DNA of 64,000 nucleotides, from the NCBI RefSeq assembly GCF_002575655.3, contig NC_053037.3:502332544-502396543 (forward strand). The letters are read 5' to 3'. Positions 46,601-59,173 of this stretch are shown one piece after another (position 1 is the first letter of the stretch; each line of letters opens with the position of its first letter). Origin of the DNA: Aegilops tauschii subsp. strangulata (lineage: Eukaryota > Streptophyta > Magnoliopsida > Poales > Poaceae). The notes under the pieces are model-generated. The model had not been told where the DNA came from. It saw only the letters and a program-made list of their open reading frames with translations, and made no database searches. The position numbers and the translations under genes are program-made.

Positions 46601-47256
46601 ATGGGATAATCAGAGATCCAATCAACAGAAGTGAAGAACCAGTCAAGCTGCTCAAGGACTGCATCATCCTGCATATTGGACCAAGTGTAGGACCTGCCTT
46701 TGATGGGCAACTCCAAAAGGCCGAGGTGTCCAATTATCTCATTAAAGATGAACATGTCATTCAAATCACCACCAGGTAGATTCCTGTTATCCATAGATCG
46801 TAAGAAATTAAAATCCCCCAGTAACAGCCAATTCTCATCCACAGGAATGTTCAGGTGATACAACTAGTTTACAAAATTATCCCTGGCTTCCCCCTGACAA
46901 GGTCCATAAACCACCACAAGAGTCCACCGCTCATTGTTGTGCCTAGAAACAAACTCAATTACCACTGCAAATTGTTGGACTTGCAATAAAGTCCCACCAA
47001 ATATAGGCGAGTTCCAAACAACTGGAATTCCACCGGAGGCCCCCAAGGAAGGAGAGAAAGCAAAGCTGTCAAATCTCTTGGGGCAAAAGCTTTTAATCAT
47101 TCAGGAATCGAATGAAGCACATTTAGTTTCTTGCAGGCAAGCAATAGCACAGTGGCTTTCGTCAATCTTTTGTCTAACAGCTCTTTGCCTAGCCTCAGAA
47201 TTTAAACCCCTGACATTCCAGCACAGGACATTCTAGTTTCTACAGAGATTATTCAT
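43642..47256 (-). pseudogene. LINE A ORF2, endonuclease/reverse transcriptase with six nonsense codons
   Basis: Same length and frame as LINE B ORF2 (1205 codons including stop) with no frameshift. The endonuclease ([21 protein letters not shown]), RT ([35 protein letters not shown]) and C-terminal zinc-finger-like region (CPLQTRETRDHLFFNC) are all present. In-frame stops lie at 47233-47235, 47101-47103, 46864-46866, 45820-45822, 45529-45531 and 44350-44352. At each, LINE B has TGG, CGA or CAG, so all six are C:G to T:A changes. Confidence 0.85.
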
Positions 47257-47426
47257 AAAGGAATACCAAAATCAAGTCACCCATGCACATGACACACAGT
47301 GTCAGATGCCCAAAAGCACATAAGAGTTCCAAACCAGCATTATTACATAGCCCCGGATCAGAAAAAGAAAACCAAACACATAAAGCAGATTTATGGGCTC
47401 GCCAAACCCAGCAGAATAGGAGCACA

Positions 47427-50420
47427 CTATTCATTGGAGTCTTGATTTGTAGTAGTAGAGGGGTCCACCATAAGTGCATCCTCCGTGAGAAGAGTTGCAT
47501 CAATCTCCAGCTCCTTGCCAATAGCTTGCAGATGACTGATGGGAGTAGGCGGAGGAACATCTCCAAATGCAGGGTCTTCAGACATCTCCGCAGAAAGGGG
47601 CTTGGCCTTGGGCTTCTTCTTGGGCTGCAGAACCAGCTCATGGAAAGTGGGCTTAAACCCATCCCGCTGGGCCGAACTTCTGGTACACCTACGAACAGAA
47701 GTTTCAACAAGTGGAGTTGGCGCCAAAACTTTGCGTGGCCTCCTTGTAGGTGCACGCTCAGGAGGAGAAGGGACAACAGGCACAACCCTGTCACCTTCAT
47801 CCACAAATAATGCTCTAGCCACAGGTCGAGCAGGTACCGACTCCTTCCATGTCAGCAAAGGAAGGGCATCCTGCTGGAAAGCAAAGTCCCAGGTTCTCTT
47901 GTTCAAAATGACAGGCGACAGGGGTTTAGGCAGCAGGGGTTTAGGCACCTCAAACACCATTGGAGCATTCAGCAGATTTTCAAACGAGCGCCTCCAAATC
48001 ATCTCAGGCGGCAGAGGGGGACCAAAGGGAATTAGAACCACAGGCTGCTCCAAAGTGCGGACATCAAAAGGAGGAGGTTGATAGACCACAATTGCCCAAT
48101 TATTAGCATCCTCCAGGTCCGGTGCTGCCATCCGATCATTCAAATTAGCAGGTGGAGCCCCATCAATGAGAACAATAGGAGCAGGGGGCACCTGAGGTTG
48201 AGCTTCAGAACTTTGGTGAGCCGAACTAGGTTGAGCCGAGCCATTCAATACCACAGATTCTTGATCCTCCACACCAGGTTCCTCCCAGTTGCCCCAATTG
48301 TCCTCATCCACCTCATTATGTGCAGGTTCAGGCGGAGGCGGTGGCACATCATTCCACCCCAGGGCCGGGAATGGAGGCAGAATAAAAGGTGGCATCTCCG
48401 GGAAGGGAACACTAGGCATGGGATGGGGATTGCCATTCATGGGCATCCAGTCTTCATCTTGGGGCATCTGTTCAGCAAAATTGGCCCCCAGGATATACAG
48501 AGGCACCGTCCAAGACACCCGGGCACAACCCCAGGCAGCATAATCCATGAACACCACATCTCTTGGCACTAAAATATCTTCTGGAAAAGACGCGAAGACC
48601 AAAGTGCGCACAAGGTATGGATCCTCACTAATCCAATGCTGAAACTTCCCAAATGTGTTGACCGCTGCCCGAATACTCTCCTCATTGCGAAGATCGAGCG
48701 GAATCCCCAAGAACATGAGCAGTCCCTAACGGAAACCCTGAGCACCTCTAAACGAATCACCCTCATCGTGCTTCATAAAACGCACAAAACGATCATTGCC
48801 TAGAGGTTGGGGCAGCATCTGAAGAAGAGAAAACCTGACTGCAGCATCCCGAAGCTCGAAAAGACCCACCGATCTAATCCAAGGCTGAGCAGACCTCACC
48901 AACACCCCATGAGCTTGCAACCACTGGACCACTTCCTCTCTAGCAGCACTAATCTGATCGGGAGGGGGGATGGGCATTACCTCAGCAAGCATGAATTCCT
49001 CATGGCGGCGCACAAGTGGGGTATGTGGCGTCACATAGGTCCGAGGCAGACGAGCATCACCGCCGTCCACAATGTGATGGCCAGCCGGCACATACAACAA
49101 GGGGTCGAGAGGGAAGTTGGCCATCAGAGAGGAACAATCCGGGCTGGAAGCAGACGGCAAGAAATCCGGCGGAGGAGGGGTCTCAGGCGGCGCAGTCGAA
49201 GGCGTTTTGGGACCAAGACTGATGGAACAGGGCGAAGCAGTAAATGCGGAAGTGCAAGAGGAGTCCAAGTTTGGTAAAAGCTGTGTCAGAGAGATATTCT
49301 CGGGGGGAGCTGAGCGATCCTCGGAAGTTGCAACGTTACCGGGTTTTGGTTTCCAAACCAAACCCAAAATGCTTGCAAACTTGTTGCAATCCTTTTTACC
49401 ATGCCCCACCCGCAGACAAGAGGTACAACGCAATTTAGACGTGCACGCCGCAGCAAAATGACCCTTAGACAAGCAAATCTGACACGTTAAAATTTCATCG
49501 ACCATGCCCGTAACCAATTTATCAAAATCCTCGTCAGCTTGCTGAGAAGACGGAATGGAAGGCCCAGAACATAGCACCGGCTCCACCTGGACCGTGGACC
49601 GTGAAGAAGACGGCCCAACATGGGATGGCACGTCCACATTCGGAGAGCCAAAAATTCCGCCCGAGATAGACGGCGACCCATTCGCAGCTGGTTGAAGATC
49701 CCTAACCGTTCCAAAAGAAATGGAGGGGGTAGTTGTCGTCCACCGGAGCTCAGCCGGCGGCGAAGGGTGGATGACCACCCGTTCATGCGCAGAAAGCGTG
49801 TACCCCGCATCCTCAACAGTTTGAATGCAAGCCTGCATGGCCGGATAACGATAACCACGACAAGCAGGATAATTCTGGAACTGTGAAAATGAAGGCTTCT
49901 TGGCAGGGGCCAGCGATGATTTTATCGAAGATTTACGGGGCTTGGTGTGCATAGCCAACATGCCAAGGGTAGCTTGACGTTTGGAAGGGCTAACAATGAT
50001 CCACTCGGCATCACATTCCAATTTCCAAAGCTTGAACTCACGGCCCCAATTTGGGCCACCATTACCCCAAAGATGAAAGAAACATTTAAAATGATCACAG
50101 GAGAAAGAACGGAGCCTGAGAATGATTAAAGCCACAGCCTTGCAAGAAACGTGAAAACCAAAAACCCTCTGCGTGATCATAAAAACCATGAACTCAATAG
50201 CAGAAGCCCCGATGGCCGCCTCAAGCGCCGCTGCCACCGAATCCTCAGTCAAACGAAAATCATGTCGGCCAAAAGAAATTACCATGGTGAAGAAGCCCGT
50301 GTCATCCATGGGGTGCACCGGAAAACCCGTAGATAGAAAAACCTTCTCCGCAAAAACTAGACCCTTGGAGAAGTCCAAGCCAAGGGTGGATCCATCAGCA
50401 GAACCCATAGAGATGGGCAT
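47427..50420 (-). pseudogene. LINE A ORF1, RNA-binding protein with one nonsense codon
   Basis: The frame of about 998 codons is the LINE's nucleic-acid-binding protein. It starts MPISMGSADG at 50420. Residues about 312-345 hold two CCHC zinc knuckles (CQICLSKGHFAAAC and CTSCLRVGHGKKDC), and the C-terminal third is Pro-rich (PPFILPPFPALGWNDVPPPP). A TAG at 48726-48728 interrupts an otherwise continuous frame. Compared with LINE B it lacks a few codons near 48270 and one Lys codon near 47615. Confidence 0.8.
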
Positions 50421-51275
50421 TAAAACGTAGATCTCAGTGCGCCAGAGAGATCTATTGGAAAGGAAATGAAATTTGGTGGCTAGGGGAGGAGATCACCGGA
50501 GGTGGTGGCGATCGCCGGGGTGGGGGTGGGAGCGCCTATCATGGAGATTTATTGTGCAGATATTGAATTTACTTTTTGATTGAAATTATTAGCTAAGCAT
50601 CTATGCATTTTGATTGAAATTGAGTGGCATTTGAAAATTTCAGAGGCAGTTGAGTTTGTGTTGTGAATTGAACTTGATTTGGCATTGAAATTTATTTCAA
50701 ATATCCCTAACAAATACTTGATCAAAAGTATGAGAGGAGCTAACATGACACTCCAAAAATGTCAGAATAAATGTATTGCCAAAAAGTTTGAATTCAAATT
50801 TGAATTTTATTTGGGATTTCCAGAAATTGTTTTTTTTTAGTTTGAGTTTTACCTCTGGAAAAATGTCCACGTTGTAGGATTAATTCCCCTGAGAATTTTG
50901 ATATATATATGTCCTATATAAAAATAATATATATATTTTTATATATTTTTCCTTCCCTCTATTTCAAAAAAAAGAGGAAAGCCTCAGGCGCCAGCCAGGC
51001 CAACCGGCCCAGCCAGCGCCGAGCGCAGCCCACCAGCGGGCCAGGCGCAGCCCACCGACGCCGAGCCGGCCTGCCCCAGCGCCGACGCCCGAATCCCCTC
51101 CGCCTCGGTCGTCCGCTCGCACCTCCCCTCTTTCTCTCCCTGACGCCCCGGGCCCGCCCTCTCTCTTTCCCCCTCGCCCACGCTATGCCGCTCCCGAGCA
51201 CGCCCGAGCGCCGCAGCGGTTCCGATCTTTCCGCGATCGCGCTCAGAAGCCGCCCCCTTCCCCAAGTTGATGTCC

Positions 51276-51283
51276 TATAAATA
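51276..51283 (+). promoter_or_regulatory. TATA box of Gypsy LTR
   Basis: TATAAATA lies at the transition from AT-rich U3-like to GC-rich sequence, with CT-rich sequence 25-35 bases downstream fitting a start site near 51305. Confidence 0.6.
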
Positions 51284-54076
51284 CCTATGCCTCTCCTCCC
51301 TCGAACCACCTAAAATCCTACGCCCAAAACCCAACAGAGCCGTCGCCCTCTCCGTTCGCATCTCGCCGCCGCCGCGTCGGTTCACCGCCACTTTCGCCGC
51401 CGGTGAGCACCGCTTGCCCTTCCCTACCACTCCACCGGAACCGCCGCTTCCACGCGCACCCCCCTGACACCATCTACCTGCCCAAGAGCCCCCGACGCCA
51501 TCGTCCTGAGCTCGTCCGCCACCCGCTGGAGCAGGAGCTCACCCGAGCTCGCCCCGATCGACTCCGACGTCCCCGAGCTCCACTAAGGCCGCCCCCGACC
51601 TCCCCTCGAGCCGCCGCACCCGCCTGACGTCTCCGCCGCCGCCCAGGACCACCGGAGCAGCCGCGCCGCCAACGCCCGAGTCGCCGTTGCCGCCGACCAC
51701 CATAGTAAACCACCGGAGGCCCTCCGCCGTTAGATCAGAAACCTAAGCTGTAGATTATATCTACGAAGGGGTACGTTTTTTATTTAAAAGGCCGGTTTAG
51801 TTACGGTTTTTTTGGGGTTTAGTTACCGGTTCAGATTAGATCAAACCGGTCGGTTTTCTGTTTAGCCGCGGGCACCTCTAGGTTATATTATGCCTGAGCG
51901 TTAGATAGCCCAGCAACACTAGTTTTTTTTTTCAGTTTCTGTTTTTAGCAGAATAGTTTTGTTTTTGTTTTTGCTATTTCTTTTAGTTGGTTCATTATTT
52001 TTAGTTGATTCTTTTTTTGTGAGTTTGAAAATTTGTTGTAGTTTCTGTAGAAAATTTGTTCAGCCATGTTTAAATTATTAGAAATAGTTTTATATTAGAT
52101 TTAGACAGATTAGTTTTTCTGCCACAAATTGAGCTAGGATTATTATTTTTTAGTGATTCTTTTTGCTACTGCTTAGTTTTGACCATGCCTAGCAGTAGGA
52201 ACTTGTTTGGGTATTTCAGATTTAATAAACAATTAGTTTTATGTCAAAATCATGTTTTTCTTGTTTATTTAGCTAGCTGCTGTTTTCCTACTATTCTAGT
52301 TAGTAAATTATTTTATTTTTATTATTTTATAGTTTATTTTAGATTAGTTTCTGTAGCTACAGAGGATGAACTTTTATTTACAGTAGAATAAAACTTTTAT
52401 TTTATTTTCTTTGCTAGGATTGTTTTAGGCATAATAGGAGTTCTATAATAGCTTTTGATGTGATTCTTTTTGCTCCTAGTTTGTATGATGTTTTTCCTTT
52501 TGTTAGTTAGCAAAACCAATGCTTAGGTTCTGTTAAGAAAAGTTTTAGTTGTGTAAAACTATTTCTTAGGTGTTGCTTGATATGATGAAAACCTTGATTT
52601 GCTTTCTCCGAGTTTTTCTTTGGTTTTGGTTTGAGTACGTGGGTGTTTTACTTCAACTTGCTGTTATGTTATATTGTGCTATACTTATTTGTGCTATTGT
52701 TTGACTCGGTAGAATTTCCGGAGTGCGAAGCCTGCTATTACGAGTCACTAGCTTTCGAAGACCGTCAGCCAGGCAAGTCATTTGATCATGTTTTTACAAT
52801 ACCTATGATTTCATTGCATTAGAGTTATACCTCCCCACCATGCATGCAGTAGGAGAATTTTGTTAAGTTATGTTCTTGAGTAGTATCATGAGGTAGGATG
52901 AACCTTTCTCCCTTGTTACCAATGCCCGAGACGATGTAGTTTATTTTGCTATGCTCGTAGACGGGGTTGGGTGAGTGATTCATAAGGGATATGCGAGAGT
53001 CAAGATGATGAAAACCCCATGACATCAAGCTCAAGATGGACTTCAAAATTCACTACTGGGTGGAGGACGGTTGACGGGCACCCTGGAGAAACCAGCGGAT
53101 GGCCGGGATGCATGGAGAAGCGCCATGACATCTTGCGGAAAGCTTCACCCAGCCACGAAGAGACGGATGGATACCCCATTGACCGGAAGCTTACCTGTGC
53201 AGCCGCAAGCCATTATGGGCTCAGGCTTGGTCGACCCTAGGCGTGACTCTGGACGGACGGTGCTACGAGATGTAGAAGAACGGTAGGATTGGATGGGCAC
53301 CGGCAGTGGCCCAGAGGAACTCTTCGGAAGACCCTGTTTCATTCGTCCCCTCTTCAAACACCAGGCAGTGCGAAGACTTAAAGGAGGGAACGATTCTTGC
53401 GGGTAAAGTGCACAAACCTCTGCAGAGTAACAACCTAATCGATTAGCCGTGTCCCCGGTTACGGACAAATGAGCTTCTGGAATTGGAGTATTTCGGATGT
53501 CTCAACACTGAACTTAATAAATTAATTGAGGGGGTTATTTAATAATTGGGAACGAGACATTGGTTGGCGGAACCATCTCAATAACTACCAACAATTTTGT
53601 AGTAATTGCAAACAAGTCCTTGTTGTAGGAAAAAACCGGCTTTTTCGCAAAACAATGAAACTTAGAGCCCCACAGCCAAATTGCATATAGTATTAGAAAT
53701 TTTATTGTTGTTCTCTCTTCATGACTTGCCGGCATACTCAAAATGCTGACCTACACGGCTGCAACGTCTTATGTTGGAGAGGAGTTTTCCGATCAGGAGT
53801 GAGGCTTCGATCCACGCTTGGCGATTGCCCTATGGAGTCGGATGGACTCGCTATTCGTCTACGCTTCCGCAGCTTTATTTAGTTTATTTCTCATGAGTTG
53901 GCCTTCGGCCGAATTTATTATGATGTAATAAAGACTCGATATGAGAATCGTGTAATAAATTCAGGTGTGATTGAACTTTGAATCTTTGCATCAATGTACT
54001 GTGTGTGCCAGCATGATCTTGGGATGGTACAGCTACACAGAGACTTGACCGATTTCTGGTCAGGTCATTACAGATA

Positions 54077-54088
54077 TGGTATCAGAGC
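54077..54088 (+). other. Primer binding site of Gypsy element
   Basis: TGGTATCAGAGC lies four bases after the LTR end and is complementary to the 3' end of initiator methionine tRNA. Confidence 0.85.
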
Positions 54089-54219
54089 ACACGCTGACCG
54101 TAGGACGTAACCCCTAGGATCGGAAAGCCATAGGAAGAGACTATTTTATTTTATGTCCTTACCATTCCGTAATTCTCCCCTGTTCATTTCTGACTTCTCT
54201 CCGATTTTCAAAATTCTAG

Positions 54220-54954
54220 ATGGCCGCTGAGTTCACCCTAGTTCTGCTACCGGAGTTTTGCCAGCCAGATGAGACGATGCTTCTCGGCAAGAAGCTGGTT
54301 CAGATCATGAAGAAGCTGAAGATTGCCCTGCCTTCAATCACCGGGAAGCCTATCAATGCACTTCCGACGGATACCCGCTACAGGATTATGGTGCACATTC
54401 CAGGGAGGACCTTCAGAGGACATTCAGAGCCCATTGACTTTGAGTTTACCGATTTCACTTGGATTCTCGGAAGAGACATGGCGATTTATCGTGCACTTGG
54501 ACATCTCCGAGAAGAGTACAGGGCCGAGCTCGACCCATCAGACCTCGCCATGATTTCTCGCAGAGCTAGGAATGGAGATATCACCCGTACCGTAGAGGAC
54601 GACTCCATTCTTTCATATGTCCAAGACTTGGAGAGTCTCATCAGGAACCGGGAAATCCAGACGCGCCGAAACTCGAAGGTGCACAGGAGGTTGTTGTTCC
54701 GTGAACGGGAACTGGAGGAGAAAGCACGCGCGGACTTCCTTTAACATGAAGAAGAAGTCAAGGATTTTATGGAGAGAATCGAGGTCCGGGATAAATATAT
54801 TGCCACACTGGAGGAGAAGATAGACCTGGGAGAAGACCTTTTTCCGAGTGGAGATGATGGACCTCTCGTGAGCAATGACCAGGATTATGAAGAGAGCTCC
54901 ACCGAAGGAAGCCGCAAGAAGAGACGCCGAACCAGAGGAAGCAAGAATAATTGA
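54220..54954 (+). pseudogene. Extra ORF between PBS and gag of Gypsy element
   Basis: From ATG 54220 a frame of 244 codons encodes MAAEFTLVLLPEFCQPDETM, FTDFTWILGRDMAIYRALGH, a charged helical C-terminal half (RNREIQTRRNSKVHRRLL; EEVKDFMERIEVRDKYIATL) that may form a coiled coil, and a basic tail (GSRKKRRRTRGSKNN). One TAA (54742-54744) interrupts it. It is not gag, which follows separately at 55177, and shows no protease or polymerase motif. I do not know its function. The basic tail could be a nuclear-localisation signal. Confidence 0.6.
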
Positions 54955-55176
54955 TGAAGACATTTAGTCGACCGCCATGTTATTTTTTTATTTCGTCGAT
55001 CAGTTAGGCCGTTATTTTCGATTAGTCGTGAGATTTTTGTAATCCCAGATTGAACCTTGTTTGAGATGAATGAATAAATGATTGGTGTGATTATGATTAT
55101 GCATTCATATGGGTAGTGCTATTTTCTCATTAGACCCTTGTTCTATTCTAATTTCTCATCCGATCCAAAACACCAG

Positions 55177-56210
55177 ATGCCTCTGAGACGTGACCCCGGT
55201 TTCAACTTTCCGCCGGAGCTCACCCAGCTGATCTAGCAGCAGAATGCCCTGATGCAGATGCTCATCCAGAACCAGAACAACAACAACAACAACAACAACA
55301 ACAATCCACCGGCACCACCCCCTGTTGACAACTTGACACGCTTCCTAAGGCTGAATCCGCCAGTGTTCTTTAGCAGCACTGAGCCGATTGTGGCCGATGA
55401 TTGGCTCCGCAAGGTCGGAAGGGAGTTAGCCACTGCTGGATGCACAGATGCAGAGAAGGTGCGCTTTGCCGCACATCAGCTTGATGGACCCGCTGCTTCT
55501 TGGTGGGAGAACTACACCGCCATTATCCGGCCGCCACCATGACATGGGCTGAGTTCCAGCAGGCCTTCCGCACCGCTCATGTCTCAGCTGGAGCCATGCG
55601 TCTGAAGAAGCGTGAGTTCCGCAACTTACGCCAGGGGAACCGTACTGTGGGGCAGTACGTGGATGAGTTCAGCAAATTATCTCGCTATGCCCCAGATGAT
55701 GTGGCCACAGATGCCGCAAAGCAAGAGAAGTTTCTCGAGGGACTCAATGATGAGCTAGGAATGGAGCTAATGGTGGCTACCTTCAACAACTACCAGGAGC
55801 TGGTAGACAAGGCCACCATACTTGAAGGCAAGCAGCAGCAGATTGATAGCCGCAAGCGGAAATATGGCTAGGGAAAGTACAACTCCAGAGCTCAGCAGAA
55901 GCCCCGCTATACCCCATACCCAGGAGGACATACCCATCACACCCATGGAGGACATAATCATGGAGGACATAACCATGGAGGGAATGGGAACAATCGCAAC
56001 CACGACAACAACTCCAAGTCAGGCAATGGAGGCAATGGCAACCAGCACCGTCCTGCTCTGGCTCAGAAGGATATAAGTCATATCACCTGTTTCAAGTGCC
56101 AGAAGACAGGACACTATGCCACCGATTGTCCGGAGGCCAAGCAGAGGAATGGAAATGGCAACGGCAATGGAAGCTCGGCAAAGAAGCCCAACCCTTTTTC
56201 TCGTGCTCAG
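55177..56210 (+). pseudogene. Gypsy gag
   Basis: Capsid/nucleocapsid protein. ATG 55177 opens MPLRRDPGFNFPPELTQL. A poly-Asn run is encoded by an (AAC) microsatellite (55273-55305), the retrotransposon gag domain by DNLTRFLRLNPPVFFSS, ASWWENYTAII, WAEFQQAFRTAHVS and YVDEFSKLSRYAP, and a CCHC knuckle by CFKCQKTGHYATDC (56088-56129). Lesions are TAG at 55234-55236, a frame change at about 55540 and TAG at 55869-55871. After the last stop the frame is open into protease. Confidence 0.85.
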
Positions 56211-59011
56211 GTGAATCACCTTGACGTGGAGGACGTCTATGATCAGCCAGAGACTGTGGTTGGTAAGTTTTTATTAAATTCACATCCAGTATTGGTACTC
56301 TTTGATTCCGGTGCAACGCATTCATTCATATCAAGGGTAGTTGTGGAAAAATACGGGTTGCCCGCTAGAACCCTTAGAACCCCGCTTCAGGTCACTTCCC
56401 CAGGAGGAGAGATGATGGCAGGCTTAGGATGTCATTCGACCATCAGCATGGGAAACCATGATTTTCCCGCAGACCTCATAGTATTGGAATCCCAGAGTTT
56501 GGATGTAATTCTAGGCATGGATTGGTTGACCAAGTTTGAAGGAAACATCGACTGTGCTCGCAAGACGATTTTGCTCACCACCCCGGAGCAGAAAAGTATC
56601 AAGTATGTATCCAGACGCACACCGATGAAGAATCGGGTGAATTCCCTCACGGGTGTTGTTCAGGAGGAAGTGCCCGTAGTGCAAGATTTTCCCGATGTGT
56701 TTCCAGAGGAATTACCAGGAATGCCACCGGACAGAGACATTGAGTTTTTGATTGAGTTATTGCCCGGCACAGCCCCAATATCCAAGAGACCCTATCGGAT
56801 GCCCCCGAATGATTTGGAAGAGATCAAGAAGCAAATTAAGGAGCTATTGGAGAAAGGATATATTCGCCCAAGCTCGTCACCTTGGGGAGCCCCAGTTCTT
56901 TTGGTAGAGAAGAAAGATGGAAACTGAGAACGGTTGTGGATTATCGTTCATTGAACGATGTGACCATCAAGAACAAGTACCCTCTGCCGATGATTAATGA
57001 TTTATTTGATCAATTAGTTGGAGCCAAGGTATTCTCCAAGATCGATCTTCGATCAGGGTATCATCAGTTGAAGATTCGTGAACAGGATATACCCAAAACA
57101 GCTTTCACCACCAGGTATGGTTTATATGAGTATACCGTCATGTGATTCGGATTAACTAATGCCCCTGCGTATTTCATGAGCATGATGAACAAGGTATTTA
57201 TGGAATATCTGGACAAGTTTGTCGTGGTGTTCATCGATGACATATTGGTTTTGTCCAAGAGCGAGGAAGAGCATAAGGAACATCTGCGTCTAGTTCTGGA
57301 GAAACTCGGGAACATCAGTTATATGCCAAGTTCAGGAAATGTGAATTTTGGCTGAAGGAAGTCGGATTCCTCGGACATGTTATTTCAGGAGAAGGAATAG
57401 CAGTCGACCCCACCAAGGTCGAATCGGTATCCAACTGGCAGTCCCCCACCTCAGTCAAGGAGATCCGCAGTTTTCTTGGACTCGCCGGATATTATCGGTG
57501 GTTTATTGAGAATTTCTCCAAGATTGCCAAGCCCATGACTGAGCTGTTGAAGAAGGAAGCCAAGTACATTTGCACCGAGGATTGTGAAGCCAGTTTTCAG
57601 GAGCTGAAGAAATGTTTGGTTACCGCCCCGGTGCTAATTTTGCCGGACATACACAAGGATTACCAGGTATATTGTGACGCTTCTCGTCAAGGACTAGGAG
57701 GAGTGCTCATGCAGGAAGGAAAAGTTGTAGCTTATACGTCCAGACAGCTACGACCTCACGAGATGAATTATGCCACACACGATTTGGAGTTAGCAGCCAT
57801 AGTCCACGCACTCAAGACCTGGAGACATTTCCTTGTCGGAAACAGTTGTGATGTTTACACGGATCATAAGAGCCTGAAGTATATTTTCACGCAGAAGGAA
57901 TTGAACCTCAGGCAGAGGAGATGGCTTGAATTGATCAAGGACTATGATATGAGATTGCATTATCACCCAGGGAAGGCAAATGTTGTAGAAGATGCCTTGA
58001 GCCGTAAAAGTTATGTGAACACCCTCATAGCTGGAGGATTACCTCAGGAATTAGCCGACGATATCAGAGAGCTCCGACTGGAGATAGTATGGAGAGGATT
58101 TGTCGCCACCTTGGATATACAGTCCACTCTGACCGAAAGAATCCGTGAAGACCAGAAGACAGACAAGGGAATTGCAGAGATAAAGGAAAATGTGTGTAAC
58201 GGAAAGGCGAAAGGTTTTCATGAAGATGAGCACGGAACTTTATGGTTTGAGGATCGCATCTATGTGCCTAATGACCCAGAGGTCAGGAAGTTAATTCTTC
58301 AGGAGGCCCATGATTCACCGTACTCGATTCACCCAGGCAACACCAAGATGTATCTGGATTTGAAGGAAAGTTTCTGGTGGACAGGTATGAAGAAGGATAT
58401 TGCCGAGTACGTAGCAGTATGCGATGATTGTCAGCGAGTAAAGGCGGAACATCAGAAGCCGGCAGGGTTACTTCAACCTTTGCCGATACCCGAGTGGAAA
58501 TGGGAAAAACTTGGAATGGATTTTATCACAGGATTACCGAGGACCCGTTCAGGTTATGATTCTATCTGGGTAGTGGTTGATCGCTTGACCAAGGTAGGTC
58601 ATTTCATTCCCGTGAAGACCACATATACCAGCGCTAAGTTAGCCAAGATATACATGACCAGGATCGTATGTCTGCATGTAGTTCCGAGGAGTATCGTGTC
58701 AGATAGAGGAACACAATTTACCTCAAAGTTTTGGAATCAGTTGCATGAAACTTTGGGTACGAGGCTGGAGTTCAGTACAGCTTTTCATCCGCAGACAGAT
58801 GGACAGACCGAGAGAGTCAACCAGATTTTGGAGGACATGTTGAGAGCCTGTGCGCTAGACTATGGGTCTAGCTGGGATGACAACTTGCCATATGCAGAGT
58901 TCTCGTACAACAACAGCTATCAGACCAGTCTGAAGATGGCCCCTTTCGAAGCTCTATACGGAAGGAGGTGTAGAACACCATTGCTGTGGGATGGTGTTGG
59001 AGACCGAAAAC
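56211..59011 (+). pseudogene. Gypsy pol: protease, RT, RNase H, integrase
   Basis: Continues in frame from gag. The order is protease (VLFDSGATHSFIS, active-site D near 56304), RT ([43 protein letters not shown]), RNase H ([26 protein letters not shown]) and integrase (HHCC zinc region about 58300-58435; then [19 protein letters not shown] and DGQTERVNQ with the DDE residues). Lesions are a one-base loss at about 56919, TGA for Trp at 57143-57145, and a one-base loss at about 57308. From about 57340 to 59011 the frame is open and ends at WDGVGDRKL, where LINE B is inserted. The integrase C-terminus is not seen. Confidence 0.85.
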
Positions 59012-59173
59012 TTTTTTTTGACTGGGAACTGTAGGGGAATCCCCCACAGCATATCAAAACTTTATTGAGAAAAGGAGATACAGTAAAAGTACAAAAGGGG
59101 GATTACAAGAGGTAATCAAAGTATCTAGGGGAAGAAGGAGAAAAAACAAGTTAAAAGATACAGATTAATGGCC

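Larger units (their letters stand above)
43483..50545 (-). mobile_element. LINE A, L1-type, near full length
   Basis: On the minus strand: 5' end near 50545, ORF1 50420-47427, ORF2 47256-43642, and a 3' tail ending in A7 at 43483. It is inserted in the Gypsy LTR. Closely related to LINE B. The exact 5' end (plus or minus about 15 bases) and a target duplication could not be fixed by eye. Confidence 0.85.
43442..54072 (+). repeat. 5' LTR of Gypsy element, split by LINE A
   Basis: The parts are 43442-43482 and about 50546-54072, giving an LTR of roughly 3.6 kb once LINE A is removed. It has an AT-rich zone around 50905-50950, a TATA box at 51276 followed by a GC-rich leader region (51310-51720), and a long T-rich segment (51900-52600). 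Short open frames in the GC-rich part are not supported as genes. Confidence 0.8.
43442..59011 (+). mobile_element. Gypsy LTR retrotransposon, probably Tekay/Del chromovirus, with nested LINEs
   Basis: It starts TGTAACATCCCAAATTTTC at 43442. The 5' LTR ends ...GTCATTACA at 54072, PBS at 54077, then an extra ORF, gag and pol through integrase up to 59011, where LINE B interrupts it. The rest, including the 3' LTR, is beyond the window or displaced by LINE B. LINE A interrupts the 5' LTR at 43483. The protease and RT sequence style and the TGTAAC LTR start suggest the Tekay/Del branch; the chromodomain that would confirm it is not in view. Several stops and frameshifts make it inactive. Confidence 0.85.

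Noticed and set aside
43470..50560. Target-site duplication of LINE A
   Set aside because: No convincing direct repeat links 'gttttacaatta' on the left with the sequence near 50545.
51310..51720. Pro/Arg-rich open frames in the Gypsy LTR
   Set aside because: They lie in the GC-rich leader after the LTR TATA box; the frames are short and lack domains.
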